Source: Limnephilus marmoratus (taxonomy: Eukaryota > Arthropoda > Insecta > Trichoptera > Limnephilidae). From it: a stretch of 64,000 bases of DNA. Under the pieces are notes generated by a model, which was not told the DNA's origin, ran no database searches, and worked only from the letters and a program-made list of their open reading frames with translations. Below, in pieces: positions 29,063 through 39,073 of the stretch. Position 1 is the first letter of the stretch, and each line of letters opens with the position of its first letter. A program made the translations under genes and the position numbers. The stretch covers positions 26,908,627 to 26,972,626 of the forward strand of contig OU862922.1 in the NCBI GenBank assembly GCA_917880885.1. Direction: 5' to 3'.

Positions 29063-31597
29063 TTAGTTTACATTAGTTTCAATATCCCGTAATAGATTTT
29101 TCTTGCATTTCTTAATTTTTTCTGTTCGAATTAGTGTCGCTGCTTTTCTTTTTTTCTCCAAGGCGGACATAATATATTGTGGGTCACGAATGGGCATAGA
29201 TCTTTTAAATCTTGAATCTATAATTTCTGGTAATAAACAATCCATAAAGAAAGTACTTAATCTACTTTCCATTTTTTCTCCCCAAAATTTATCGTCTCGT
29301 TTAATTAATTCTATTTTTAATGGAATTGCTTCACCCAACCAGACGGCAAAAATACATACAGTCTTATTGGAAATGTGAAGTTGACCCTGTACTTGATAAT
29401 ACCAGTTGTGATTTGTGTTTGTAAAAAAAAAATTGTTTTTTTTATCTTGCTTCCAGAACGTTATTTTTTTTTTTGCTATTGCTTCTTCAAATAGCATCCC
29501 ACTAGCAGAAATCGGACATTTAATTTCTAATATTGTACTGTCATTTACCAAACCATCTGGGGTGGCTCCTAAGAACGGGAAAATATCATCAATAAATAAC
29601 CCACAGTCATCGACGACAATATTTTCTTGAATGCAAAGTTGCCTTTTTGCAACTTGCTCATGGTCCCTACCATATTGAATAGATTTTATATTATCTAGAG
29701 AGCGGCCGTATAATATTGTTTTGACTAAATTAGCACAACTAATGGATTGACTTCGTTTACAGATATTACCAAATAAAGAAGCTGTTAACATGTTTCTTCT
29801 GCGTTCAAGCCACTCCCCGCTATCAGACTGTAAGACAGTTCGTCTTTCGACTGCCTTCTTTTCACTTTGTGAAATGTCGAGTAGCTTTAAGAATTCTGCC
29901 TTAGCACATTCATATGCATCTTGTTCCATATCCGTTTTTTCGCACAATTCGCCATAATGGTTATCAGGTGCTCCCGATTTTGTAAGCAAATGTCTCCCTT
30001 GTTTTTTTCGTAAAGATCTTTTGTCGTTTGTTTTAGAAGCCATTCTTCTTTTTGCTCTTTTCAATTCTAACCGTTTTAAAAAATTACTAGGACTTCTGTT
30101 GAAAATCTGCTTATGTAAAGAATAATAAGGTCGCTTGGAATTGAAAGAAACTACTGCAGCTGCACAACGACCCATATAGGACTGTTTTAAAGAATAATTA
30201 ATTCTTTTTCCGCCAATAAATTTTGCAATAACTCCATTAAAACTTTCAACAATATTACTGTCTAAACAATATACTAGACTTCGTGCATTACTGACAAGCC
30301 GAGAATTAGCATCCATAATTTTTGAAAATATAATATTGTTTTGTAACTGTGGAACGTGATTGTAATCTAATATTTTATTCGGATCAAGTTTAAATTTGCA
30401 GAAGTATGGTAAACAATCTTTATGTTCACCGAAAACATGTTTGGGTCCATTTAATAAATCTTTCCTTAAATCGATAATTTTTTGGTCCAAAGCACTATTT
30501 GATTGCATCCTGTAATTTGCAGCTCCGACTACCGCCTTCCTAAGACGAAGTTTGTTGGTTGAAATAATTTTTCTGAACTCCAAAGGAAAGCCAGTATCTT
30601 TTGTAATTTTTTCAATTTGATTGCTGTAGTTTCGAATTAAGTGGTTAGAGCATTCTATTTTCTGTACTGTAATATTGGGATATGGGTGACTGTTTCTAAT
30701 TCTGGCATAAGTACTGGAGTCTCCATCGGCAATGAGGGTTGAATATATAAGACCGTACATACTCATCGATTGTTGGAAGCCATCTAAAATTGCTTCAGCT
30801 TCCATTCCGCTTGACGAACCAACATAATTTTTAAAGCAAGTGTGCTCGGGCATAGGAATTTTCAAATTTATAGCTCTTGCGCAGGTTGTACAGTACTTGT
30901 TTTTAACTGCCATGTAAATAATTTTTTTTGTGCGGTAACCGATAATCGTAGCAGCTCCTGAGAGGGCGGAGTAGTTGGTTTTATAAGATCGCTTGGACCA
31001 ACACGCATCAGCTACTACAGTGATCATCGGCGTCCCGTTTTCGTCAACATCGCCGCTTTGAATAGCCAGTTTTTTTTCTTCGTCGGCTGCCGCAGCCATA
31101 CTGGTAAATTTGGTTTTCTCCCACCATTCACAAACCTTCTTATGGCATTTTCCATATCCAGCAATAGATAAGGACGGAATTTCAAGGGTAGCACATAGCT
31201 CTTCCATGCCCGAATAACCCGATCCTATGCTCATTATTCCCGACACAAAAGATTCGTTGATGCCAATGCCTTCTTGTAGGCTTTCGGACGTTTTAAGTTT
31301 AAAAGTTTTACCACATAACACGCATTTTAAATTAAAAGTAGAATTCAAACCATTTCTATTTTCTGAGGTAATTTGTAAATGCTTTAAATTGCAGTTAAAA
31401 AGGGAATCATGTTGACTAATACGTTGGAGTTGTTTAAAAAAATAATCAAATTGTACTACTCTGCGCCCTTCTATGCAAATATCATCGCTTTCTTCTACCA
31501 CCTCTTCAATAGTAAGCTCCTGCTCCGATTCTTCACAGCTCCATCCTTGGTCTTCGGTCACAGGTAATTTCGCCAAAGAATTACTGTTTTTTTGCTC
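29063..31597 (-). CDS. exon 4 of the transposase/nuclease gene
   Basis: Large 844-codon terminal exon with both catalytic domains. The frame is open up to a TTGTTTAG acceptor at 31598, and there is no in-frame ATG before the domains: the first in-frame residues are EQKNSNSLAKLPVT. This is why splicing to the upstream exons is needed. An acidic N-terminal stretch (EESEQELTIEEVVEESDD) precedes the CxxC pair; the C terminus is Lys-rich (KKRKAATLIRTEKIKKCKK), a possible nuclear localisation signal. Confidence 0.88.
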   Translation of the reverse strand, partial: EQKNSNSLAKLPVTEDQGWSCEESEQELTIEEVVEESDDICIEGRRVVQFDYFFKQLQRISQHDSLFNCNLKHLQITSENRNGLNSTFNLKCVLCGKTFKLKTSESLQEGIGINESFVSGIMSIGSGYSGMEELCATLEIPSLSIAGYGKCHKKVCEWWEKTKFTSMAAAADEEKKLAIQSGDVDENGTPMITVVADACWSKRSYKTNYSALSGAATIIGYRTKKIIYMAVKNKYCTTCARAINLKIPMPEHTCFKNYVGSSSGMEAEAILDGFQQSMSMYGLIYSTLIADGDSSTYARIRNSHPYPNITVQKIECSNHLIRNYSNQIEKITKDTGFPLEFRKIISTNKLRLRKAVVGAANYRMQSNSALDQKIIDLRKDLLNGPKHVFGEHKDCLPYFCKFKLDPNKILDYNHVPQLQNNIIFSKIMDANSRLVSNARSLVYCLDSNIVESFNGVIAKFIGGKRINYSLKQSYMGRCAAAVVSFNSKRPYYSLHKQIFNRSPSNFLKRLELKRAKRRMASKTNDKRSLRKKQGRHLLTKSGAPDNHYGELCEKTDMEQDAYECAKAEFLKLLDISQSEKKAVERRTVLQSDSGEWLERRRNMLTASLFGNICKRSQSISCANLVKTILYGRSLDNIKSIQYGRDHEQVAKRQLCIQENIVVDDCGLFIDDIFPFLGATPDGLVNDSTILEIKCPISASGMLFEEAIAKKKITFWKQDKKNNFFFTNTNHNWYYQVQGQLHISNKTVCIFAVWLGEAIPLKIELIKRDDKFWGEKMESRLSTFFMDCLLPEIIDSRFKRSMPIRDPQYIMSALEKKRKAATLIRTEKIKKCKKNLLRDIETNVN

Positions 31598-32941
31598 CTA
31601 AACAATGTAGAAATAAAAACTGATTACCATGCTATTCAATCTGATTTTGAGATTGTTAATATAAATTTTGGTAAAATACGAACCTATTATCACGATGTTG
31701 GGAACACGTGTCATAAAAATCATAAAAATTCAAAAAAATTCCCGCCCATCGACAATATATTTTAAGAGGGCCAACTCAGGTGCATGTAACAAATGTTCCG
31801 ATATATTAGGAATATACGTAAATAGGTTACCTAAATAAAATACGTAAATAAAAGTACCTTTTCGACAGTAGTGGCTGATGATCCAATAAGAATATCCTCG
31901 TGCTCTAAATCTTCCAAGTTTGGTCCTTTGTGTGCAATATTTACGGTAGGCTCATTTGGTTCTATCGTATGTTGGTGTTCTTGCTGTATTTTTTCCTAAA
32001 TAAAAAAGCAAAAAAATACATTAAGGAATTAAGATGAAAAATTCCCCCCCCCCCCCCCCCCCCTCCCCCCTCCCGGGACTCCGACGCACTCAAATTCATT
32101 TGTTATTTGAAGAATACCTTGTTTGGAGTATTTTTTCCGGCTGCCATGGATAAATCATGTTTTGATCTACAAAGAGAAAAATAATATTATTATTTGGAAC
32201 TTTACGACACAAAACATATACAGAATTTCTTTGATTTGACAATGTGTGTGTGAATGGTTACGTATTTATACGCAGAAAGGCGATATTTTTGTTAATTTCC
32301 TTTAAAAGTTTTTTTGTCTATTTCTCAAACACCATGTACATTAAACATTATTCACTTAATTTGAAATTTTAGATAAAAATAAATAAACGGTAATAAACTG
32401 GTTAACTCTTTAAACCCGTTATGCAGAAAGTATAAGGTAATTTTTGTATTTATTACCAAACACCGTGCACAAAATGTGCGGCAAAATATTTATGTAACTT
32501 GCCGAACACCGGCCGTCCTACATATATTATAGCTATGTATGTGTACACATTTAATAGCATCTCCCACACGCACACTACGGAGCGACCGAGTTCCGCGCCC
32601 GCTCAAGGCCGCCGCGCAGAAAAGTCTCATAGTGAACTGCGCTGTAAACCTATCGGTCTTTACTTTTCTGCACGGCGCGACTCGTGTCGAAGTGTGCGTG
32701 TGGTACAAAACAAGCCAGCTGCCGATAGACATGAACTTCGTACTAAAGAACGCACAGGCGATGTTATATTTTTACACGCTTGGATGTCCAGCCGTTAAAA
32801 AGTACATCACGAACAATATTTACACGAAAAAAGACAATTTGTGATTACTTACTGTTTTTGTAGCTTCCTGATATTGTTGCAATCTTTCAAGTGAGTCGGT
32901 ATCCTACCTTTAGATCCATTAATGAAACATTTTGACGGCAT
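29063..32941 (-). CDS. Mutator-like transposase fused to YqaJ-type nuclease, four exons
   Basis: Spliced product of 936 residues from exons 32941-32853, 32166-32118, 31995-31858 and 31597-29063; junction phases 2, 0 and 0 agree and all introns are GT-AG. Residues 184-187 hold a CxxC pair (CVLCGKTF). Residues ~280-560 form a Mutator-like DDE domain: VVADACWSKRSYKTNYSALS (Asp289), a zinc-type insert (KYCTTC, PEHTC, GSSSGME), LIADGDSSTYARI (Asp383) and NIVESFNGVIAKF (Glu543). Residues ~685-870 form a PD-(D/E)xK fold of the YqaJ type: GEWLERRRNMLTAS, GATPDGLV (Asp773), ILEIKCP (Glu783, Lys785), YYQVQGQLH. No stop or shift interrupts it. Which role it has, live transposase or host-adopted nuclease, is not shown; terminal repeats were not found. 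Confidence 0.85.
31858..31995 (-). CDS. exon 3 of the transposase/nuclease gene
   Basis: 46 codons between a TTTAG acceptor and a GTACTT donor, phase 0 at both ends: EKIQQEHQHTIEPNEP to GSSATTVEK. Acidic linker, no domain recognised. Confidence 0.75.
32044..32073. repeat. poly-C tract
   Basis: Run of 20 C followed by six C and CCC, interrupted by single T, in intron 2 of the transposase/nuclease gene. It could form i-motif/G4 structure or be a sequencing weak point. Confidence 0.9.
32118..32166 (-). CDS. exon 2 of the transposase/nuclease gene
   Basis: 49 bp between a strong TTTTTCTCTTTGTAG acceptor and a GTATTC donor. It completes a split Gln codon, then encodes SKHDLSMAAGKNTPNK. Its internal ATG (TCCATGG, good context) could start a 890-residue form if exon 1 is not used. 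Confidence 0.68.
32563..32706. other. CpG-rich imperfect palindrome in intron 1
   Basis: CCACACGCACACTACGGAGC on the left mirrors GTGTGCGTGTGG on the right, and GCCGCGCAGAAAAGT mirrors ACTTTTCTGCACGGCGCG inside. The region is much richer in CG than its surroundings. It may be a small foldback element or a promoter for the shorter ATG in exon 2. Confidence 0.5.
32853..32941 (-). CDS. exon 1 of the transposase/nuclease gene
   Basis: ATG at 32941 opens MPSKCFINGSKGRIPTHLKD then CNNIRKLQK and ends at a perfect GTAAGT donor in phase 2, matching the exon 2 acceptor. The MPSKC start is like the start of THAP zinc fingers, but the second Cys is Ser and the rest of the domain is absent. Confidence 0.6.
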
Positions 32942-32999
32942 TTTCAAAATATATAGGCTATAAAACGAGGAGCGTATAGTTTCACCGCCTATCAACGGG

Positions 33000-33489
33000 A
33001 GATTCTAGCCCGGAATGAGTAAAAGCTCTGGAGTGTGTTAGAATTTGGTGTAAAATGATGTATTTATTTAATTGTTAATATCCACAGATATCATAACGAT
33101 AATAAGAGGCCGTACTTCTACAGATGTATGTATTATGTACATATTTTGAATTAAAAATATTGTGTAAAATCATTATTAATGCGACAATCATAGATTTAAG
33201 TTTAAAAAATGGGTTGTATGGTGTATCAATGTTTTTATTTTTCATGGTCGAATGCCTACATCAATTACAAAAAAAAATAAGCAGATTGAAAAATAAAGGT
33301 CCATTATTTGGTAACAAAAAATATCAAGTCCGAGAATGACACATGAAAGGTAGTATTAAGCCGTTTTAGAGAGCCGTTTTTCAGAAAATAACCATTCTGC
33401 CCCTATAACACACTCTTAACTAAATAGTGTAACACAATATTAAATTTTTATCAAATTTGAATCATGCCAGAATTTTTCGCCAGAAAAAT
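33000..33489. other. upstream flank of the transposase/nuclease gene
   Basis: Searched for a terminal inverted repeat matching sequence near 29025-29062; none was seen. No gene recognised. Confidence 0.4.
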
Positions 33490-33890
33490 ATTCCCTCGGG
33501 GCTTGACATATTTGGGGAAGCTGAGTGGAGGGTCTTTTTAGAAAAGGGAAGGAGAGGAAGCTCTGGGAAGGACAAATGTGTGAGGGGTGGGTAGGAATCG
33601 GGTGGTCATTGTTTCCTGAGTGTCAGATATGTGAACCCATCCCTCCCACTGCGGTGCAAGCGGATGGGTCGAGAGAGTCAGACTGTAGAGTCTAGGTTAG
33701 GTCTCCTCCAACCAGCCTCCCAATCTAGCCCGCCATGCAGTCAGTGGACAAACGCATTCGCTGCTAAGACTAAGTCACACCCCACCCCATGTACCCGGGC
33801 ACCCTTACTGAGTCACCAAACGTAGCGAACCACTCGGGGTGACCTATGGCAGGGGCGTTGGCGGCGGTACCCATACCTGACTCCCAAATT
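33490..33890 (-). repeat. family A SINE-like repeat, copy 3
   Basis: Diverged copy with tail AATATTCCCTCGGGGC, GAGTGGAGGGTCTTTTTAG, a middle segment with GCGGTGCAAGCGGATGGGTC, and head ending CTCCCAAATT. Confidence 0.65.
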
Positions 33891-34060
33891 AAAAATGGAG
33901 TTGCCTATTCACTGTCAGATTAATTTATTGACAAGTCGCAGACAAGGGGACGGTCCTCACTACTTGGTTTGTTCCCCTTCATGGTCTATTAATTTGAATG
34001 TCTATGGTAAATAGGTACTTCCAACGTTTCAATTCGAGCAGTTTCCAAGTGATGCTGATT

Positions 34061-34516
34061 CCAGACTCACGGCGAGAAGTCTCGGCGAGAAGTTCTCGCC
34101 GAGACTTCTCGCGAGAAGTTCTCGCCGAGACTTCTCGCGAGAACAAGTACTTATCCACACTCTCATTTTTCTCACTCGTGATCTGTTTCCCATCCGGTAT
34201 GGACGACATTACAGACGATATTCAAAATGCTACAGGTTTGGCTCTGTGCGATAAATTGCAACTCTTGTTGATTGTTCCACATTTTTAACACAAGGAAACA
34301 AAATTTTCGAAACAAAAACAAAAATATAACGCACGTCTACTCTCAACCGCTCACTAAACAACACTGAGACAAAACGTGAGTGTAGTAGTCTTCTCGCTTC
34401 TCGCCCGAGAAATCCTTTGAAGCGGCCAAATTTACCGACAGTGAGAAAGAGAATGCGAGAAACTCCTCACATTCACGCTTCTCGGGTGTTCTCGGGGCTT
34501 CTCGCCGTGAGTCTGG
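34061..34516. mobile_element. TIR element with internal CTCGCGAGAA palindromes
   Basis: Ends CCAGACTCACGGCGAGAAG and CTTCTCGCCGTGAGTCTGG are exact inverted repeats of 19 bp. The left side holds repeated GAGAAGTTCTCGCCGAGACT units (34072-34143), a mini-array of nested palindromes. Length 456 bp. Flanks GATGCTGAT and GGGGCTAT may be a decayed 8-bp duplication (hAT-like), which is uncertain. Confidence 0.65.
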
Positions 34517-35109
34517 AGGGGCTATAAAACACTACAAGATCAACGGCTTCGTTTTATTCCTCTTCCGTGTTCGCCTTGTAATTTGGCCGACATTACCACC
34601 ATAATTCTGTTTCGGTCATTTAGCACCCGTAAACTTTGACATGGTCAATGGCCACGGATTCCAATACCAATACCTATTAATAATACGCGACTTACATTAA
34701 ATGAGAAAAGCGCTTTTCCAGTAAGGATAACGTTATATTTTATGTGTCCTCTTTGATCTTAGTCTAATTCGTAATGTAACAAGGAAGTTAATAAATTGTT
34801 TATTATTTTCTGTACAGAATATACAAATAATATGTGTACATTGCTAAGTACACCTACCTGAGGTGCCTACCTTCTGCCGACAGACTAGCTCAGAAAGGTC
34901 AGCAGAGCGGGGGAGACCATCATCAGGGTGGTAGGATCTCTGAGGCGTTTGTGGCGCATCCCTGAAATAAGCTCAAATTTTACGGGCAGGGGGAGACAGT
35001 GAAACAAGTGGCTACGGTAAATAACAGTTGTATTGGGTAGAATTCTTTCATAAACAACAATGGTACATAATGCAGGCAAGATTAGAACAGGGTAGCATCA
35101 ACAATCCTA

Positions 35110-35470
35110 TCTAATTCGGGGGCATTTGGCCCTAAAATCTCTCTGGGGGGCGGTCATTTATCGTCGCGTTGAATTTACAAGGAACACACGCAATAAAGTG
35201 GGATTAATAGCTCATGGTACTCACTGCAACCGGCGGCTTGGAGATCGGTGTGGTGAAAGGGAATTTAACCGGGCTTGGCATTCCCGCCCGTCACTAGGCG
35301 AAATAACAATCGCCATGCGGCTTCGTGGAATGTTCTGGAACAGTGCAGAACGGTTCACGGTACACGTGCGCTTGAGGCGAGCTCGGGGACAGAATGCGGG
35401 GCGGCGGCTGACTACAACCGCCGTTGGCGCGCGGCAAGCTAGCGGAGAGGAAGCCGAGTAATTTGCAGGG
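35110..35470 (+). promoter_or_regulatory. GC/CpG-rich segment with a heat-shock-type element
   Basis: This segment is much more GC-rich than its surroundings. It contains GGAATGTTCTGGAAC at 35327-35341, a perfect three-unit GAA/TTC/GAA heat-shock element, and CACGTG-like sequence at 35362. An open frame of 111 codons spans it but shows no domain. Whether it is a promoter or a decayed exon is not clear. Confidence 0.35.
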
Positions 35471-35616
35471 GCGTAAGTGAGTAATTTGCAGGGGTCTATT
35501 CGTGCATCGTAACAACATTTTTTATTTACGTGGCATCGCGTTCATCGGTCAAATCATTGTACATATAGTTTCGTATCAGTGATCGATAAACCGGTGGATG
35601 CAATTTTTAGCTATAA

Positions 35617-35774
35617 GGGAACGTACCCATACTACGTGACCTGTTTGGGGGGGGGGGGTCTTCAAAATACCACGCTAGGTACAAATGAGCGGCGGATTGC
35701 TTATTAGGTTTTTGGTCACCGGGGGTGGGGTTAAAAATTGCAAAAAGTTGGCCACGTAGTATGGGTACGTTCCC
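35617..35774. mobile_element. poly-G MITE family 1 (TAA duplication)
   Basis: Perfect ends GGGAACGTACCCATACTACG and inverse, flanked by TAA at 35614-35616 and 35775-35777. Internal G run of 10, ATGAGCGGCGG and TTAAAAATTGCAAAAAG blocks. 158 bp. Confidence 0.85.
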
Positions 35775-35919
35775 TAAATTGTTATAATGATTTGTCTAGT
35801 TTGTAGTTGGAAGTAAGATTGTAAATATATATATTATAAGTGTGTACAGCGCCCTTGAGGTAATTTTTTACAAAAATGGCGCTGTACAAACTATCCAAAT
35901 CTATCTTCTATCTTCTTCT

Positions 35920-36332
35920 TCTATATGTATAAATAAAAATGAATCGCCGAAATGTATGTACGCGCGTAACTTTCGAACGACTGCACCAAATTGGATATTT
36001 TTTTTTTGTTGTGTTCGTTATTGTCAGTACAAGGTTTGTATAAAACTACTGGTGAGCTTTGGCATTATGAAAGTTGTATAAAAAAATTGCAATAAAGTAT
36101 GCGAGCTGTTTGAAAACTAAATTTACCGGGAATTAATTTATAAAACGCGGGGGGGGGGGCAGGGGAACCAGGGAGGGGGGAGTGGAGTGGGGAGAGGGAA
36201 GGTGGAGGAGGCGGAGTGGAAATGCGAGAGGGGAAGAGGACGCGGGAGAGGAATGGAGGGGGCGGAAGGGGAACGGGACGAATGGGAAAGGATAAGCAGG
36301 GAGAAACAATTTCCTTATTAAATACCAGCTAG
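35920..36332 (+). mobile_element. nonautonomous Helitron-like element
   Basis: Begins TCTATATGTATAAATAAAAA, contains GAATCGCCGAAATGTATGTA, a purine-rich middle, and ends ATACCAGCTAG before T. Same family as 6141-6648, opposite orientation. Confidence 0.75.
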
Positions 36333-36849
36333 TATTATTATTAAAATTCCTAAATGAGTTTTTTTTTTTTTCTAAAGGCTCGTTTGCAAAGGAGTCGAGT
36401 ATTTGTTTATTTTCTTGATTGAATTAATGTGTCTTGGAAGTGGAAATTAACCCACTTCCCGAAATTCGATCAAGCTGAAACTCGGCTAATAGACTCGTTG
36501 TCGATGACAATGCATTCTATTAAATTTTTTGCGGCAATTACGCATTCACGTGCGGCATTTTTCTGAAATTCGATGATACTATAGCAGTTAATATACGCAA
36601 TACACGTCGGTCTTATCTCGGGATTTTACTCCGCTGATACGAGTTGTCGACTCCAGTCTCTAGGTAGGAAGGAAGGTTCAATCCTCGAGTCAAAACAAAA
36701 CAATAAAATTATTTTTTTAAGACAATTTAAAATAGATGTAGTAAAGACGGACCTTAGTTTGAGATTATCATTTCGAAGAATGAGCTCCAGTTCCAGTAGA
36801 ATAATTTGTAAACTTAAAATTTTGTTTTAAGTAAATTTGATGAACCTTG

Positions 36850-37206
36850 TTTGAGGAAGCAATCTTCCGAACAGGCCCTCCCATTGATATGCTTGTTGTA
36901 ACTATAAGTGACCAGCTCAGGTATGGGGGCTCCATCCAAGTTTAATTGCCTCCCAAAAACTAGGCGTACTGTACAGGGCCCGCAGATACTTTAATAGTAC
37001 ACAACTGCTAACCCTGTACAAATCGCATGTGCCCTCCACAGTTGAATTTGGAAGCCACCTCTGCTCTGGAGCACCAAAATGCCTTTTAAAAAAAATCATT
37101 GATTTTGTGCAGAAACGGGCTGTCGGTTTGATAGATTCTCCCACCTTAACAAACGGATTGCAATCTTTAGAGCACAGGCGTCGGGTGGGAATGCTATAGT
37201 TGTTCT
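36850..37206 (+). pseudogene. CR1/Jockey-like LINE, 5' segment of an interrupted copy
   Basis: The plus strand encodes, with frame breaks, STQLLTLYKSHVPSTVEFGS, DFVQKRAVGLIDSPTLTNG and LQSLEHRRRVGMLL. These are the post-RT region of a LINE whose continuation resumes at 37411 after a 204-bp insertion. Confidence 0.75.
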
Positions 37207-37410
37207 GGTGACCAGACAACTCAGAATGAAACCAACTCAGAAGCACCTCAGAAAGGTCATTAAGAGTGCTGATAAAAAATATTAAAAAATTGGTTAAATA
37301 GGTTAAGTTAGGTTAGAGTTACAGGCTATTTTAAAATTATTTTTTCATAGCTTTTAATGACCTTTCTGAGGTGTTTCTGAGTTGGCTTCATTCTGAGTTG
37401 CCATGGAACC
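37207..37410. mobile_element. long-TIR element in LINE, 9-bp target duplication
   Basis: A 204-bp insertion whose ~50-bp ends mirror each other (CAACTCAGAATGAAACCAAC and, inverted, CAACTCAGAATGAAGCCAAC, continuing through CACCTCAGAAAGGTCATTAA). It splits a LINE frame and is bounded by AGTTGTTCT at 37198-37206 and 37411-37419. Long TIRs with 9-bp duplications are typical of Mutator-like elements. Confidence 0.8.
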
Positions 37411-37720
37411 AGTTGTTCTACCGGTATTTCAATCGAAGATTCTCTGAGGAACTAGCGTCATTGCTCCCTTCGGCACCGGTGCATAGTCGGGAAACACGCC
37501 AAACGCGCGCTCAACACATGTGCACGGTTGACATTTGTCACATGAGAACGGGCCGCTTCTTCGAATCGTCAACAGCTCGGCTGTGGAACGATTTGCCGGC
37601 CTCTGTCCTTGCTCCTTCCTACAACATGGGTCTCTTCAAGACCAATGTTCGTTCCTTCCTCTCAAAAAAGACCCTCCACACAGCATCTCAGGTGACATAG
37701 GCCTTTAATGTAAAAAAAAC
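37411..37720 (+). pseudogene. CR1/Jockey-like LINE, 3' segment
   Basis: Frame continues LFYRYFNRRFSEELASLLP, SRETRQTRAQHMCTVDICHM, STARLWNDLPASVL, SFLSKKTLHTAS and then the tail CCCTCCACACAGCATCTCAG with a poly-A end near 37715. The ARLWNDLP motif is the usual end of such LINE proteins. Confidence 0.82.
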
Positions 37721-37969
37721 AGCTTTACAAACATTGATAAATATATTTTCCATTATCATTCTTTGTTTTGTATGGATTGATTTATGTTGTTGCCAAAAGC
37801 GCACTCTCAGTTTGTCTCATTCATTTTACGCATATGTACCTTTTATTAATGTCTAATCAAAGATATGTACCTAAACTTACGTTTCAATGTTTATTTTCAA
37901 GCAGAGAATTGTAATGCCAAATTGATCAAATTACTTATTACTTTTCTTGAATGGACAAATGATTTTTAA

Positions 37970-38683
37970 GAGGGCATTACCAGAGAAAGCCGGAAATACG
38001 TCATTTTCAAAAAAGTTTTTAGACGTATTGACTCTTTTCCACAAAAAATTATAAATGGATTTCGAAAGATTGTTCTTTTATCTAGCATAGTTATGTAATA
38101 AATTTTTTGATTTTTTTTTTAATTTTTAGTATAATAAGGTTATTCCATAGGTCGTTGGCAGATTTGTTAAATTTTCAAAAAAGTTTTTGTATTATACCAC
38201 ACCCATTTCAAATAATGTAATCATGCAGTAAAATAAATCAATACATTATCTAGCAAAGTTATGTATTAGAATTTTAATTTTAGTTTCAATAAAATCATTA
38301 AAAAATATGTACGTACATGTGTTTCTTGACGAAAATTGGTCCATTTGTGTATTTATTTGCGCACTTACAAACTAATATACTTCAGAATTTTTTAACATTC
38401 TTATTAAATTTAGACATTATTGAAAAATGATAAATACTTATAATCAAAAAATAACTACAAAAAGTACACTATTTTAATAGTTTTATCATCACGCCTTTCA
38501 GCATTTTTGGATGAAGGTATAAATTAAAGCTAATTTGGATTGAAATAAATTCGATATTGAGTTATAATTTAAAAAAGCTGGTACGGAGAATAATCAATCT
38601 TTCTCATTGTAACCGCCCTGCACGATCGGAAGAACAACTTTCGACGAAATGTGGATTTTCGTCCGCTGGCTGGTTAAACGCTC
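37970..38683. mobile_element. TTAA-flanked nonautonomous element, copy 1
   Basis: 714 bp, flanked by TTAA on both sides; ends GAGGGCATTACCAG and, inverted, GAGCGTTTAACCAG. No coding frame. The matching copy at 59215 sits inside another repeat, confirming its limits. TTAA targets are used by piggyBac and Kolobok superfamilies. Confidence 0.8.
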
Positions 38684-38903
38684 TTAATATGTACATTAAT
38701 CGTCGATCAGATATGAAATTTAATTATTGATGTCGTTGTAAGCTTACTTTGAGCCGAGTATATCAGTTGCTATTTACACTCGCTAAGATATTTCGCTAGA
38801 AAGCCTGACAAGATAAGCTGAGTAATAAAAAAAAAATAGTAAGAAAAATAGTATAATAAATAGAAGTAAAAAATACTGATATACCAGACGTGTATGTCGC
38901 TAA

Positions 38904-39073
38904 GGGGGCACACATTAATTACGTGAGCTCAAAAGGGAGGGGGGATGGGGGTCCGGCAAAATCAAAATCTCACGTCTACTTGAAAAGAATTACGAAGTGG
39001 CCCAAATTTATCTCACCAAAGGGGGGGGTCTAGATTGGAAGAAAAAGTGCTCAGGTAATTAATGTATGCCCCC
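38904..39073. mobile_element. poly-G MITE family 3 (TAA duplication)
   Basis: Ends GGGGGCACACATTAATTACG and, inverted, GGGGGCATACATTAATTACC, flanked by TAA. G runs at 38936-38955 and 39021-39027. 170 bp. Third family with the same design. Confidence 0.75.

Noticed and set aside
31574..31576. TTG as the start of the transposase/nuclease
   Set aside because: Eukaryotic start would need ATG; the frame continues to a splice acceptor and joins upstream exons in phase.
32490..32844. Overlapping frames of 80-101 codons on both strands
   Set aside because: They arise from the CpG-rich palindrome in the intron; no motif and conflict with the splice model.
32853..32941. THAP zinc finger in exon 1
   Set aside because: Only the MPxxC start resembles it; the second Cys, the C-x2-H pair and the core Trp are absent.
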